Shown here piece by piece: positions 37,068-45,529 of a stretch of 64,000 nt of DNA; position 1 is the stretch's first letter, and every line of letters begins with the position of its first letter. Position numbers and translations under genes: made by a program. Location of the stretch: positions 1-64,000 of the forward strand of contig JAPFFF010000016.1 of the NCBI GenBank assembly GCA_039105265.1, in the 5' to 3' direction. The notes under the pieces are model-generated. The model saw only the letters and a program-made list of their open reading frames with translations, was not told where the DNA came from and did not search any database. Source of the stretch: Tritrichomonas musculus. Taxonomy: Eukaryota; Parabasalia; Tritrichomonadida; Tritrichomonadidae.

Positions 37068-38129
37068 TTAATATAACATTTTACGGTAAGGGAAGAATAT
37101 CATTTCGATAGAAAAGCTTTCGCTTCTCGGTATTTTTACTGGTATATCTTTATGTCGACCAGAATATAGTTCGATCCAGAATCGTTGGTCAGTTGAGTTC
37201 AGCTTAAAGTATTTTATGGGGTTGAAGTATATTGTTGTGTTTCCAACATATCCTTGATTTGATTGGTCCCCGAAGGATGAATAAATTTTACATGAATGCC
37301 TATCCCATACATTATAAAAATTGACTTCTCTAAGCCATTTAAATTTATAGTTATTATGATAATTTGCCCCTTGGTCTGTCTCTCCACTAATATTAAACAC
37401 ATCTTCGAAATCATATTTTCGGTCTATCAATCCAAAATCTTGAACGGTTCGATGAGGAAAATCAATTGATATGTCAATATAAAATGGACTCTTCTTATCA
37501 TAATTATGTCGAGATAAAATTCTTTCCAAATATGTTTTTCTCCTATAATCATAGAATCCATCAGCCATGACATCAAGCTCAGTTGAAAGACCATAAGGGT
37601 CTTCACTAAATCTTGGCTTGTCTTTATACTTAGCTTTCTCTTCTTCTGTTTTTGCCTTCGCCAAATTGTCTTCAATCTCTTGATTATATTTTTTCATTTC
37701 GGCCCATAGATATTCATATAATACGTGTCCAAAACCACCGAAATCATCCTTCTCACTCATCCACATTAAAACATTTACTTCAACCATAGATTTCCTTGCA
37801 GCAGGTATACTTATATACGCTGAGTGGTCATATAAGTTTGGGTCATCTGATTTTGGAGGAGGAGTGGCATATTTATTGTAGTCCTCTTTGTAGTATTTCC
37901 TAACTTTAATTTTAAATTCTAGCCTTCTCTTTCTAGCTAACATAAATATATTTCTAACACCAATAATAGACTCACCACGATTAGATGTGCACCATTCTTG
38001 TGGAAAATTAAAATAATAACGATTAAATTTCGCAGGGTCTCTTTCTCCATCTTCCAGAAAGAAAGCGTGCTCCATAGGGATTGGTGTTTGTTCTTCAGCT
38101 GGATTGAGCGTCGGGTACATTTCAATCAT
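37068..38129 (-). CDS. Minor capsid (penton-like) protein candidate (element B)
   Basis: I chose the Met at 38129 (MIEMYPTLNPAEEQ) because the A homologue begins at the same place in the alignment; 38120 is an alternative. The product is about 353 aa with AFFLEDGERDPAKFNRYYFN, RGESIIGVRNIFMLARKRRL, NVWDRHSCKIYSSFG and RFWIELYSGRHKDIPVKIPR. Its first codons and leader lie within the right TIR, so the left TIR carries a copy of this gene start. It is the terminal gene of the structural block. Confidence 0.65.
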   Translation of the reverse strand: MIEMYPTLNPAEEQTPIPMEHAFFLEDGERDPAKFNRYYFNFPQEWCTSNRGESIIGVRNIFMLARKRRLEFKIKVRKYYKEDYNKYATPPPKSDDPNLYDHSAYISIPAARKSMVEVNVLMWMSEKDDFGGFGHVLYEYLWAEMKKYNQEIEDNLAKAKTEEEKAKYKDKPRFSEDPYGLSTELDVMADGFYDYRRKTYLERILSRHNYDKKSPFYIDISIDFPHRTVQDFGLIDRKYDFEDVFNISGETDQGANYHNNYKFKWLREVNFYNVWDRHSCKIYSSFGDQSNQGYVGNTTIYFNPIKYFKLNSTDQRFWIELYSGRHKDIPVKIPRSESFSIEMIFFPYRKMLY

Positions 38130-38672
38130 TATAAAACAACTTCTTGATTCGATGGGATATCTTAACAAAAAATGGTTGGGATTTCTTGACGGAACGTTAA
38201 GAAATCACGCCATTTATATATACTACTACATATAATAAAAAAGATTCTATATTAGCGAACGACATTAGGAGTGAGCCTCCCTAGGTGTTTAGATATATAG
38301 CCCGAAGGTAATCTGAGCCCCCCCAGCGGGGGGGGGGGGGACGAGAGGGGGGGAGAGAACAAAAAAGAAAAAGATTTTGCGTAAGCAAAAGAGGGGGGAT
38401 GCATGCTGGGCTTTAGCCCAGACCATCCGGGGGATATGCCCCCGGTGGGATTTATCCCACAAATTCATTTAGGTCGATTTTTTTGGGCTAAAATAATTTT
38501 GATAACGAGACGATAAAAGTATGAGTTTGGATTTTTTTTGCTGCGAACTTTTTGAATGTGGGGGCCTTTTGAGGGGGTCCAGGGGTGCGAACCCCTGGAG
38601 TAGTGGGGTGCGGAGCCTCTGCGGAGCCCCCAAGTATAGGCTTGGCGGTAGCGGAGCCTATACTATACTACT
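38099..38672. repeat. Right terminal inverted repeat of element B
   Basis: The 574-bp reverse complement of 14194-14764 differs, as far as I could compare, only in a run of 13 G instead of 10. The outer end reads ...CTATACTATACTACT and is followed at once by a polymerase reading frame of element D (GATAACTTAAAAGAAGG). The same series of hairpins is present, mirrored. Its inner border falls inside the minor capsid gene. Confidence 0.93.
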
Positions 38673-39644
38673 GATAACTTAAAAGAAGGTGAAACATTAA
38701 ATATAATTGTTGATAATATATCATTAGAAGACCTAATCGAATTTCAAAAAATAGAGTTTGAATTTATCCGTGGTTATTATTGGGCAGGTAAACGTGATTA
38801 TACAATACAAAAAGAAATTAAGAAAATATTTAATAAAAGACTTGAATATAAGAAGCAACATAACCCATTACAACAACTTTATAAATTAATTATGAATTCA
38901 TGCTATGGTAAAACTATTGAAAAACCAGTTGATAAAGATATTAAATATATGAATGATGACGATTTTGAGAAATATTGGATCAAAAACTATAATAAAATTA
39001 TTGAAGACACATTAATTGAGAGTAGAAAGACACCAATTCATGCTGTAAAAGTTATTAAACAAATTGAAAATCATTTTAACTTTTCACTTCTTGGTATTCA
39101 AGTTCTTTCTATGTCAAAACGAATTATGAACGAAGTAATGTGTTTAGCTTATGATTTAGGATGTCACATTTATTACCAAGATACTGATTCAATGCACATT
39201 GAAGTTGATGATTTACCACGACTTGTTAATGGTTTTAAAGAAAAATATAATCGTGAATTAATTGGAACTAATTTAGGACAATTTCATTCAGACTTTCCAA
39301 CCATTAATGGTCATGATGAAATGCCAAAATCTATTGAGTCATATTTTCTAATGAAGAAAATGTATATAGATAAATTACAAGATTCAACGGGAGAAATTGA
39401 TTATATGATTAGAGGTAAAGGTTTGACGCAAAATTCTATTAAATACGCCTACAAAGAATTTGGTAATGATCCCATGAAATTATATCAATCCTTATTTAAT
39501 GGAAACACACAAACGTTTGATTTAACAAAAGGACAACCATGCTTTTCAATGAACAAAAACATGACAGTATCAACTTTAAAGAAATTTGAACGTAAAATAA
39601 AAACAACTTATGAAGAAGGTAAACATGAAGATTATTTTAAATAG
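38673..39644 (+). pseudogene. Protein-primed DNA polymerase B, C-terminal part (element D)
   Basis: The reading frame is open from the element B border. It reads DNLKEGETLNIIVDNISLED, then the motif B region LYKLIMNSCYGKTIEK and motif C YYQDTDSMHI, then a C-terminal thumb with FDLTKGQPCFSMNKNMTVST. Only about 320 residues remain of a protein of normally 1000 or more. It shares motifs but little else with the B polymerase. It ends tail to tail with the integrase gene, overlapping by 8 bp. Confidence 0.85.
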
Positions 39645-41244
39645 GATCTAATAAATATCTTGGTAATAATTGAGTTTCATTTTTACCATTAAGTTTTCCT
39701 TCTACTTTAAATAATCCATTTTCTTTACCAATAACTTTAAATTCTCCTGGTTGAATTATTGATCTTCTTTTCATCATTGGATCTTTTTCATTATAAACTT
39801 TAACATTTACTCCATCATTAATATTAAAACTTGCATTATTTTTAATTTCCCAATTAGCTTGTAATATTCTCCTCACAATATAATTTTCAAGTTCTGGATC
39901 ATCATTTACCATCTTTGGTGTTACACTAAAACCTGCCCATTTACTCAATCCTCTATGTGGTGCATTATTGTATTGATTAACTATTTCATTCATTACTTCA
40001 GGAGTTATTACACCAATTTTCATATTATACGCCATATCTCTAATGGTTCTAATTACTCTATCAATAATTCCTAAACTTGAATGCAAAGGATCATTTTTTA
40101 CCTCTTCCTGTTCTTTCTTCATGAAATCGGGATAGTTACCCATTACTTGTCTAGTTACTGGTTTAAAATCAATTCCTCGTGAATTATAAAATGATTCCCA
40201 CGCTAACTTTGAATTAAAACTTTTTTCACCATCACCCGTTAAATGTTTAACATTCATTCCTTTCTCAATCATTCTATTTAATGCTCTCAAATATGAAACA
40301 GTTGATTTAATAGTTCCTTTTGAAAATTCATTTTCTCCCACTACATCATTTAATAATTCAACAAATAAGTATTTAGTATTCACATTTATTGCTACCAAAT
40401 AACACAATTTTCCACAAAACATTAAATCAATCATCCATGTGTTCTTTTCTGCAACTTTATGCAATTGATAATGTTTTATATTTTGTTTTAAAGGAAATGA
40501 TGAAGGAATTTTTCCCTTTTCTTCTTTCAGTTCTGGGTTAATTAGTTTTAAAGCATTGATTTTATCTTTACTTTTATATCCAAATAATCCCGTAAATGGT
40601 ATTTTATCATATTTTATAGTCGTCCCTGGTTGTTGAAAATATTTTCGTTTATAATCTTCATACCAATTATTAATTGATCTTCTTCCTCTATTCCATCCAC
40701 TTGTGACTTTAACAAAATTGTCATATGTTAATAAATCATCATTCATGTGTTCAACAACAAATTTATCTAATTTATCGCCAAACGTTTCTTTTCTGACTTT
40801 CAGCTCTTCATTCTTATGTACTTCCTCCCATTCTCTTTCATACTCATCATATATGTGTCTAATATCTTCATCTAGTAATGGTTTAAATGAGTTTAATCTT
40901 TTCACTTGATTAAATGATAATTTATTTTTGTTCTTATGAACTTTACTCATTAAATCCTCTCTTGCTATTCTCACTGCTACATCATAATCTGCCATTCGTT
41001 CACGTTCCATTTCTACTTCACGTCTACGTTCTTCATCCTTTACTATATCACGAATGGTTAAGTAATGAATTATATAGAAATTGTTTATATGTTGAGCTGG
41101 AATTTTCACTTTCAAATATTTTTCACAATAATGATTTATATAATATTTCACTTGTTCCTCAAATCTATTCGGTTCATACTTTTCTATCTTACTTGTCACA
41201 TATGAAATTATCCCATCTGTGTTATTAAATAATGTTTCCGTCAT
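39637..41244 (-). CDS. Retroviral-type (rve) integrase, long form (element D)
   Basis: This 535-aa protein has a charged N-terminal region of about 200 residues, then the catalytic core: NTWMIDLMFCGKLCYLVAIN, VKHLTGDGEKSFNSKLAWES and SLGIIDRVIRTIRDMAYNM, followed by YNNAPHRGLSKWAGFSV. The tail FNINDGVNVKVYNEKDPMMK and GEFKVIGKENGLFKVEGK resembles the SH3/chromo-like domain. It is longer than the A and B integrases because of the N-terminal extension. It is a distant homologue of those genes, supporting a separate lineage. Confidence 0.88.
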   Translation of the reverse strand: MTETLFNNTDGIISYVTSKIEKYEPNRFEEQVKYYINHYCEKYLKVKIPAQHINNFYIIHYLTIRDIVKDEERRREVEMERERMADYDVAVRIAREDLMSKVHKNKNKLSFNQVKRLNSFKPLLDEDIRHIYDEYEREWEEVHKNEELKVRKETFGDKLDKFVVEHMNDDLLTYDNFVKVTSGWNRGRRSINNWYEDYKRKYFQQPGTTIKYDKIPFTGLFGYKSKDKINALKLINPELKEEKGKIPSSFPLKQNIKHYQLHKVAEKNTWMIDLMFCGKLCYLVAINVNTKYLFVELLNDVVGENEFSKGTIKSTVSYLRALNRMIEKGMNVKHLTGDGEKSFNSKLAWESFYNSRGIDFKPVTRQVMGNYPDFMKKEQEEVKNDPLHSSLGIIDRVIRTIRDMAYNMKIGVITPEVMNEIVNQYNNAPHRGLSKWAGFSVTPKMVNDDPELENYIVRRILQANWEIKNNASFNINDGVNVKVYNEKDPMMKRRSIIQPGEFKVIGKENGLFKVEGKLNGKNETQLLPRYLLDPI

Positions 41245-41348
41245 GATTTAAATTAAATTAAATTAAAGATATTTGATGATTTCATGAATGCAAAAATAAT
41301 TATTTAGTTTTTTTTTAATTTTTTAATTTTTTATCACATAATAAAAAT

Positions 41349-41579
41349 ATGTCTCAAGCCTTACCACCCCTTAAACAACGTCATGAAAGAAAAACATTTG
41401 CTACTCCAACGTTGAAACTCATAAATTCACGTCTTCAATATTATAGAAAAGTATTAAGTCAACCTGAACCAACAACGGAGAAAGGTAAACTTAGTCGTGC
41501 AAGAATTCAAAATAAATATGATCAGTGTATGAAAGTTAGAGCATTATTAAACAGAGCCGTTAAGAACCTTTATCTTTAA
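41349..41579 (+). CDS. Small basic protein, 76 aa (element D)
   Basis: MSQALPPLKQRHERKTFATP is followed by basic helical sequence (KLINSRLQYYRKVL, LSRARIQNKYDQCMKVRALL). The start lies behind TTTTTTATCACATAATAAAA, the same promoter string as the element B polymerase, which supports a real gene. It overlaps the opposite 41560-41787 gene by 20 bp at the 3' ends. The function is unknown; it could bind nucleic acid. Confidence 0.55.
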   Translation: MSQALPPLKQRHERKTFATPTLKLINSRLQYYRKVLSQPEPTTEKGKLSRARIQNKYDQCMKVRALLNRAVKNLYL

Positions 41580-41787
41580 CATAGAACCCATCACTACCGA
41601 AATACTCCAACGCTGGATTATTTGAATTATCAAATTTAGGTAATATTTTTGCAACATTACCAACAACAGGTAACTTTTCCATTATTGATTTTGTTTTATT
41701 CCATCCAAATTTGAAACCATCAGCAAAATCTTTAGCTGCTTCTTTAACTTTACCCGCTAATTTTTTAAACCAACTACCAAATGCCAT
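41560..41787 (-). CDS. pVI/pX-like amphipathic minor virion protein candidate (element D)
   Basis: This 75-aa protein begins MAFGSWFKKLAGKVKEAAKD, an amphipathic basic helix, followed by FADGFKFGWNKTKSIMEKLP and an Ala/Val hydrophobic patch. Small proteins of this composition in adenoviruses and Polintons act inside the capsid and on membranes during entry. It is the D counterpart, by type, of 9442-9861. The function is inferred. Confidence 0.58.
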   Translation of the reverse strand: MAFGSWFKKLAGKVKEAAKDFADGFKFGWNKTKSIMEKLPVVGNVAKILPKFDNSNNPALEYFGSDGFYVKDKGS

Positions 41788-41840
41788 TTTTTTAAATTAA
41801 GATTAAAATTATGATTTAATATTTTTATTTAAAACTAAAT

Positions 41841-42473
41841 ATGACATTAAAGCAAGCAAGAATTTTAAGTAGTGAGACCGATAATACTATTAAGCAAGAA
41901 CAAAACACAAATGTTAACATTAACATTAAACCATCAACTAAACCTCGTCCTCAAACTGTACCGTTATATCCTAATGTTCCACCATTAAATCCAAACGTAA
42001 ATTTTACTCAAGTGAACCAACCTTCGGATATTCCACCGGTTGGTCAAACTTTATATATTCCGACGACGGAGGATTTGAACTATCAATCTCAACCTCCAAC
42101 AAACAATCTATGCCGAGACAGAGGTATTGCAGATCTAGGAAATGAAATTGAGGATTTAGAAAAGAAAAACCAATTTCTACAAATGTTAGTTGAAATGTAT
42201 GAATCAAATCCATTAAAAATAAATGCTTACGTTGTTTGTGAAAGTAAGTTATTAATGAATATGATAAAGTTATTAACTGATTGTGAGAAAGTTGATTTAG
42301 TACTTAATGAAGATATTGGATGTAGTGGATGTACGGCTAAAGCAAACAAAATCATTTATGTTTCAAAAATATTGGTTACTAAAGATGGCAAAACTAGTGA
42401 GCTTAAATATGATTACAATAACATTTATAGTGAATTTGTTAAATATGGTATTTCGTTAAAGATGACCTATTAA
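41841..42473 (+). CDS. Conserved Polinton core protein of unknown function, KAN family (element D)
   Basis: This 210-aa protein has a Pro-rich N-terminal half (KPRPQTVPLYPNVPPLNPNV) and a coiled-coil stretch (LGNEIEDLEKKNQFLQMLVE). Its C-terminal domain corresponds to the A and B core proteins: NAYVVCESKLLMNMIKLLTD, LVLNEDIGCSGCTAKANKII and a final YNNIYSEFVKYGISLKM. Keeping the Cys-KAN block across otherwise distant elements marks this as an essential family. No named domain recognised. Confidence 0.68.
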   Translation: MTLKQARILSSETDNTIKQEQNTNVNINIKPSTKPRPQTVPLYPNVPPLNPNVNFTQVNQPSDIPPVGQTLYIPTTEDLNYQSQPPTNNLCRDRGIADLGNEIEDLEKKNQFLQMLVEMYESNPLKINAYVVCESKLLMNMIKLLTDCEKVDLVLNEDIGCSGCTAKANKIIYVSKILVTKDGKTSELKYDYNNIYSEFVKYGISLKMTY

Positions 42474-42829
42474 GTCTTAAATACAGCCAACATTGTATCA
42501 TTTATTTTTGCCGTAATCACACCCACCGTTGTTCTATGTATTTTTGATGTAATTGCTGTTTGACCAGTTAATGTTTTAAGTTCTCCTTCATCAATGAATA
42601 CTTCATCACCAACTCCATAACATGATGTATCTGTAACTTTAACTAAATAATCTCCATGTGTTGCAAATGTTACACATTTATTAACTTCATCAATCTTAAC
42701 ACAAATTCCAACATACTCATTCCATCTGCCATTAGTCTTTACTGAACAAATACAATCTGTAGTGTCTGTTTCAGTGCTTGATATGAAAGACTTAGTTGAT
42801 ATGTCATATTTGTAAACCTTACCTGTCAT
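42470..42829 (-). CDS. Small beta-rich protein, possible capsid decoration type (element D)
   Basis: The listed Met gives 119 aa. The frame stays open leftward of it on the minus strand (PIEESINSINDFIVGAPVYM), so the gene's true start is probably missing at the border with element C. The repeating beta pattern (YVGICVKIDEVNKCVTFATH, SCYGVGDEVFIDEGELKTLT, TTVGVITAKINDTMLAVF) resembles the small barrel of phage decoration proteins such as DUF2190, but this is a weak resemblance. It overlaps the 41841-42473 stop region by 4 bp. Confidence 0.5.
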   Translation of the reverse strand: MTGKVYKYDISTKSFISSTETDTTDCICSVKTNGRWNEYVGICVKIDEVNKCVTFATHGDYLVKVTDTSCYGVGDEVFIDEGELKTLTGQTAITSKIHRTTVGVITAKINDTMLAVFKT

Positions 42830-42891
42830 ATATACTGGTGCACCAACTATGAAATCATTTATTGAATTTATTGATTCCTCAATTGGACAGT

Positions 42892-42932
42892 AATTATTAT
42901 GTATACAGATGAATAAATTATTATGTATACAG
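42892..42932. repeat. 17-bp direct repeat at the D/C border
   Basis: AATTATTATGTATACAG occurs at 42892-42908 and again at 42916-42932 with 7 bp between. The second copy runs into capsid codons of element C (MYTGLANK). It marks the place where element D stops and C resumes; it may be a joining scar or a local duplication. Confidence 0.8.
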
Positions 42933-43771
42933 GTTTAGCTAATAAAGTACTAATAGCAAAAGACAGAACATTTCAAGTCACTAAATATGAGATTACTGAG
43001 TGTTCATCTATTATTCCTTGTTTTGGTATAGAAGATAATATTTATTCCAGTCTAGTACAAAGATATGCTGACCCAACTCATCCACTAACATTTCCAACCC
43101 AAACACTTTCTGTCTATACTACTACTGCTCCATTAAAGAATCCGAATTGTAAATCCACCTGTACCATTACTCCACGTTTTGTTGATTCCATATTTTGTTT
43201 ATTTCCAGAAAAGCATACCCATCACACAGTATTTAGGAATCCACAATTTAAGTTATTCCAATTAAACTGTGGTGGGTATGGAAACATTCCTGCAAAGCCA
43301 TTTGGTACAACTGTTGAATACCCAGAGTTCCTTGAATATTGTCAGAACGCAATGAACATGAATGGAGGACAGAGTGGATTTAATTAAACTGTGGTGGGTA
43401 TGGAAACATTCCTGCAAAGCCATTTGGTACAACTATTGAATACCCAGAGTTCCTTGAATATTGTCATCATTAACCAATGACCATCCATACGCACGCTCTA
43501 TTGGAAATTATCCTGATGACCGAACAAGTTTCTTTATTGCTCTCCCAACTGAAACAGATAATACATATCAACAGGGATTAACCTCTTTGTCACCAATCAA
43601 TTTTGAAATAATTGTAACACAAGAAACAGGTGACAGTACATATGCAAAAGATGTTCAAACACCACCTTTAATATGCCTCTTATTTGATTCTTCTATATCT
43701 ATCTTGGTTCAGCCAAATGGTATGCCACCTTTAGTACGCTTGGGCAACTATGATCTGACATCAAGGGATTA
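42914..43771 (+). pseudogene. Capsid protein fragments of element C, second part
   Basis: The sequence matches the central and C-terminal part of the element B capsid: ECSSIIPCFGIEDNIYSSLV, LTFPTQTLSVYTTTAPLKNP, FPEKHTHHTVFRNPQFKLFQ, DDRTSFFIALPTETDNTYQQ and SISILVQPNGMPPLVRLGNY. It is broken in a few places. It is the continuation, beyond elements B and D, of the same fossil gene that begins at 13586. High similarity to B shows that C and B are close relatives. Confidence 0.85.
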
Positions 43772-43842
43772 AGTAACAAAAATAATTCCGTCTTTCTAAT
43801 TTTATTTTATTTTTTTTATTATCATTATACATAATTACCAAA

Positions 43843-44454
43843 ATGACAGAAGAACAAGTTATAGATTTTGTTACAATAAATGAGTATCCTGATTATGAGA
43901 TCTTAAATGATTTTCCCTACACCATTCGAAGAAAAGATAATCATTATGTTGTCAAAGAATGCATAAACAAAAGCGATGGTTATGTAAGTGTAAACATCAA
44001 TGGAAAAAAAATCAACAAACATCAAATCATAGCAAAGCAATTCTTACCTAATCCGAATAATCTTCCTCAAGTTGATCACCTTAATAAAGATAGATCTGAT
44101 TATCATTTATCGAACTTACGTTGGGTTTCAGTAAAAGAGAACATGAGAAACAAGTCATCAAACAACGGCGTTTCATATGAATTTATAGATAATATACCAG
44201 ACGAAGCAATTGTTATTACTCACTATGATTTGAAAAAGGAAAGAAGAGTATTTGTTGAAAAAGAATATTATTACTATTATAATGAAGAAACTGAAGAAGA
44301 TATCTTTTACCAAAGGATAACTGATGAAGTTTATAGAATTATGTATATTAATACAGCTAAAGGAGGACGTAAATTCATTGTGACAAGAGATGTTAACAAC
44401 ACTAAAACCACATTCTATATCCATACTTTCAAACAACAATACGGATTAGACTAA
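43843..44454 (+). CDS. HNH endonuclease-like protein with NUMOD4-like domain (element C)
   Basis: This 203-aa protein has NUMOD4-like YPDYEILNDFPYTIRRKDNH near residue 15 and GYVSVNINGKKINKHQIIAK. The HNH core reads FLPNPNNLPQVDHLNKDRSD and LRWVSVKENMRNKSSNNGVS. Unlike the A and B copies, it has no N-terminal coiled coil. It sits between the capsid and VYDYINN genes, where B has nothing, consistent with mobility of HNH genes between element gaps. A TCATTATACATAATTACCAAA leader gives an Inr-like start context. Confidence 0.78.
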   Translation: MTEEQVIDFVTINEYPDYEILNDFPYTIRRKDNHYVVKECINKSDGYVSVNINGKKINKHQIIAKQFLPNPNNLPQVDHLNKDRSDYHLSNLRWVSVKENMRNKSSNNGVSYEFIDNIPDEAIVITHYDLKKERRVFVEKEYYYYYNEETEEDIFYQRITDEVYRIMYINTAKGGRKFIVTRDVNNTKTTFYIHTFKQQYGLD

Positions 44455-44488
44455 AAAATTTTATTATTATTTTTTATTTCCATACAAA

Positions 44489-44938
44489 ATGCAAGACCAA
44501 TATAAAGTTTATGATTACATCAATAATGTTATTTCCCTCGCTGATAACCCTGAAGATTTTAAAGAAAGTAATTTTGCCATATTATGTGATCGATACCCCA
44601 TTCAACTTTCAAAAAATAAATATTTAGCAAAAGTCATCTACATATCAATTAAGGCTAATAAGACTATTTGGAGACTATATCCGGACAAAATTAAGGAATA
44701 TGATATAGAACACATAGTATTAAATACTAACTCAAGAAGGAAAATTAATTATAAAATGCAAGAATTCTTTGTTAATGGATCAAATAAGGAACAAGAATAT
44801 GGGGAATACAGTTACTACAATTACTCGATAGAATTAGCATCCAAAAAGACTAAAACAATGATAGAGGAATTACGTAAGAAATATGAATTAAATACACCCG
44901 AACTATTTATCGGTCTCCATCAAGAGCTAGTTCTGTAA
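44489..44938 (+). CDS. VYDYINN-type conserved protein (element C)
   Basis: This 149-aa close homologue of 30810-31259 has MQDQYKVYDYINNVISLADN, NFAILCDRYPIQLSKNKYLA, IWRLYPDKIKEYDIEHIVLN and KTMIEELRKKYELNTPELFI. It is open over its whole length although the neighbouring element C genes are damaged. The order capsid, (HNH), VYDYINN, MNKY matches element B, confirming that C is a B-like element lying in the opposite orientation. Confidence 0.78.
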   Translation: MQDQYKVYDYINNVISLADNPEDFKESNFAILCDRYPIQLSKNKYLAKVIYISIKANKTIWRLYPDKIKEYDIEHIVLNTNSRRKINYKMQEFFVNGSNKEQEYGEYSYYNYSIELASKKTKTMIEELRKKYELNTPELFIGLHQELVL

Positions 44939-44977
44939 GTCGGAATCTCGACTTACCAATTTTTTTTTGAAAAAGAA

Positions 44978-45168
44978 ATGAATAAGTACAGAAATCCCAA
45001 TTCTACTACAGTTGGAGCAGAAGGGGCAATGTTTAATGAAGGAACTAAGACTGAGAAGACAATAGAGTTTAATCACTTTGGCATATTTTCTAATGACAAT
45101 ACTTACGCAGTTAAGTTTAACCCATGAATTAATAGACCACCAACAAAGTATATGGAAAACAAACCATA
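44978..45168 (+). pseudogene. MNKY-type gene fragment, last recognisable part of element C
   Basis: MNKYRNPNSTTVGAEGAMFN and FNHFGIFSNDNTYAVKFNP match 30356-30784. Similarity runs to about 45168 and then changes abruptly to AT-rich host-like DNA. Only a part of the gene is left. It marks the right limit of the Polinton nest. Confidence 0.8.
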
Positions 45169-45192
45169 CTTTTTTATTATAATATGATTAAA

Positions 45193-45235
45193 TATTTCTT
45201 TTAATTCATTTATTTGCTAAAATAGTAACTCAAAT
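45193..45235 (+). repeat. 43-bp exact direct repeat, copy 1
   Basis: The 43 bases beginning TATTTCTTTTAATTCATTTA and ending GTAACTCAAAT recur exactly at 58596-58638. This copy starts 25 bp after the last recognisable element C sequence. Exact identity over 43 bp is not expected by chance even in AT-rich DNA. It may be part of a dispersed host repeat. Confidence 0.9.
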
Positions 45236-45513
45236 ATCTTAATATTTTAAACTCAAGCATGATTTTTTGAGGAATATTAAAAAAGAAACATACATTCAAA
45301 CTTCAATAGAAAAAAATAATCAATTGAAAATATTGAAATAAAAGATAATAAATAGAAAATTGATAATGTAAATTCAAATAAAATCTCATATCAAACTTTT
45401 TAAATTGTTATTTTTATATTTCAATAGTTTTTATCTATTCTATTAAAAAAATTGTGAGTTTATCTTTTTTATTTTTATTGAAAAAATTGTATTAAAATTA
45501 TAAAATAAATGTT

Positions 45514-45519
45514 TCATTT
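45514..45519 (+). promoter_or_regulatory. Inr-like element, host gene at 45530
   Basis: TCATTT fits the trichomonad Inr (TCAYTW). The putative start A at 45516 lies 14 nt before the ATG at 45530, which decides the choice of that Met over the one at 45509. Confidence 0.6.
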
Positions 45520-45529
45520 TTTATTAGAA

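Larger units (their letters stand above)
14194..38672. mobile_element. Polinton/Maverick element B (near-complete, 24.5 kb)
   Basis: The element is bounded by long TIRs (14194-14764 and 38099-38672), each beginning AGTAGTATAGTATAGGCTCC from the outside. Size and gene set are typical for the family: protein-primed polymerase, rve integrase, A32 ATPase, major and minor capsid candidates. It adds two giant paralogous genes. The long genes are all open and the TIRs look the same apart from a homopolymer length, so it is young and looks whole except for an accessory HNH gene. The flanking six bases differ (TGAATT left, GATAAC right); the left flank is element C and the right flank element D. Confidence 0.92.
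38673..42910. mobile_element. Polinton element D, incomplete piece
   Basis: Six Polinton-type genes of a lineage clearly different from A-C lie between the right end of B and resumed capsid sequence of C. Base use is closer to the AT-rich host. It is incomplete at both ends: it begins inside a polymerase and ends inside a small gene. The genes that remain are mostly open. It is either an older element cut by later insertions or a piece joined here by recombination. Confidence 0.75.

Noticed and set aside
10774-41244. LTR retrotransposons, suggested by the three integrases
   Set aside because: No reverse transcriptase, protease-RT order or LTRs. The integrases sit with packaging ATPases, capsid and protein-primed polymerase genes, i.e. 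Polintons.
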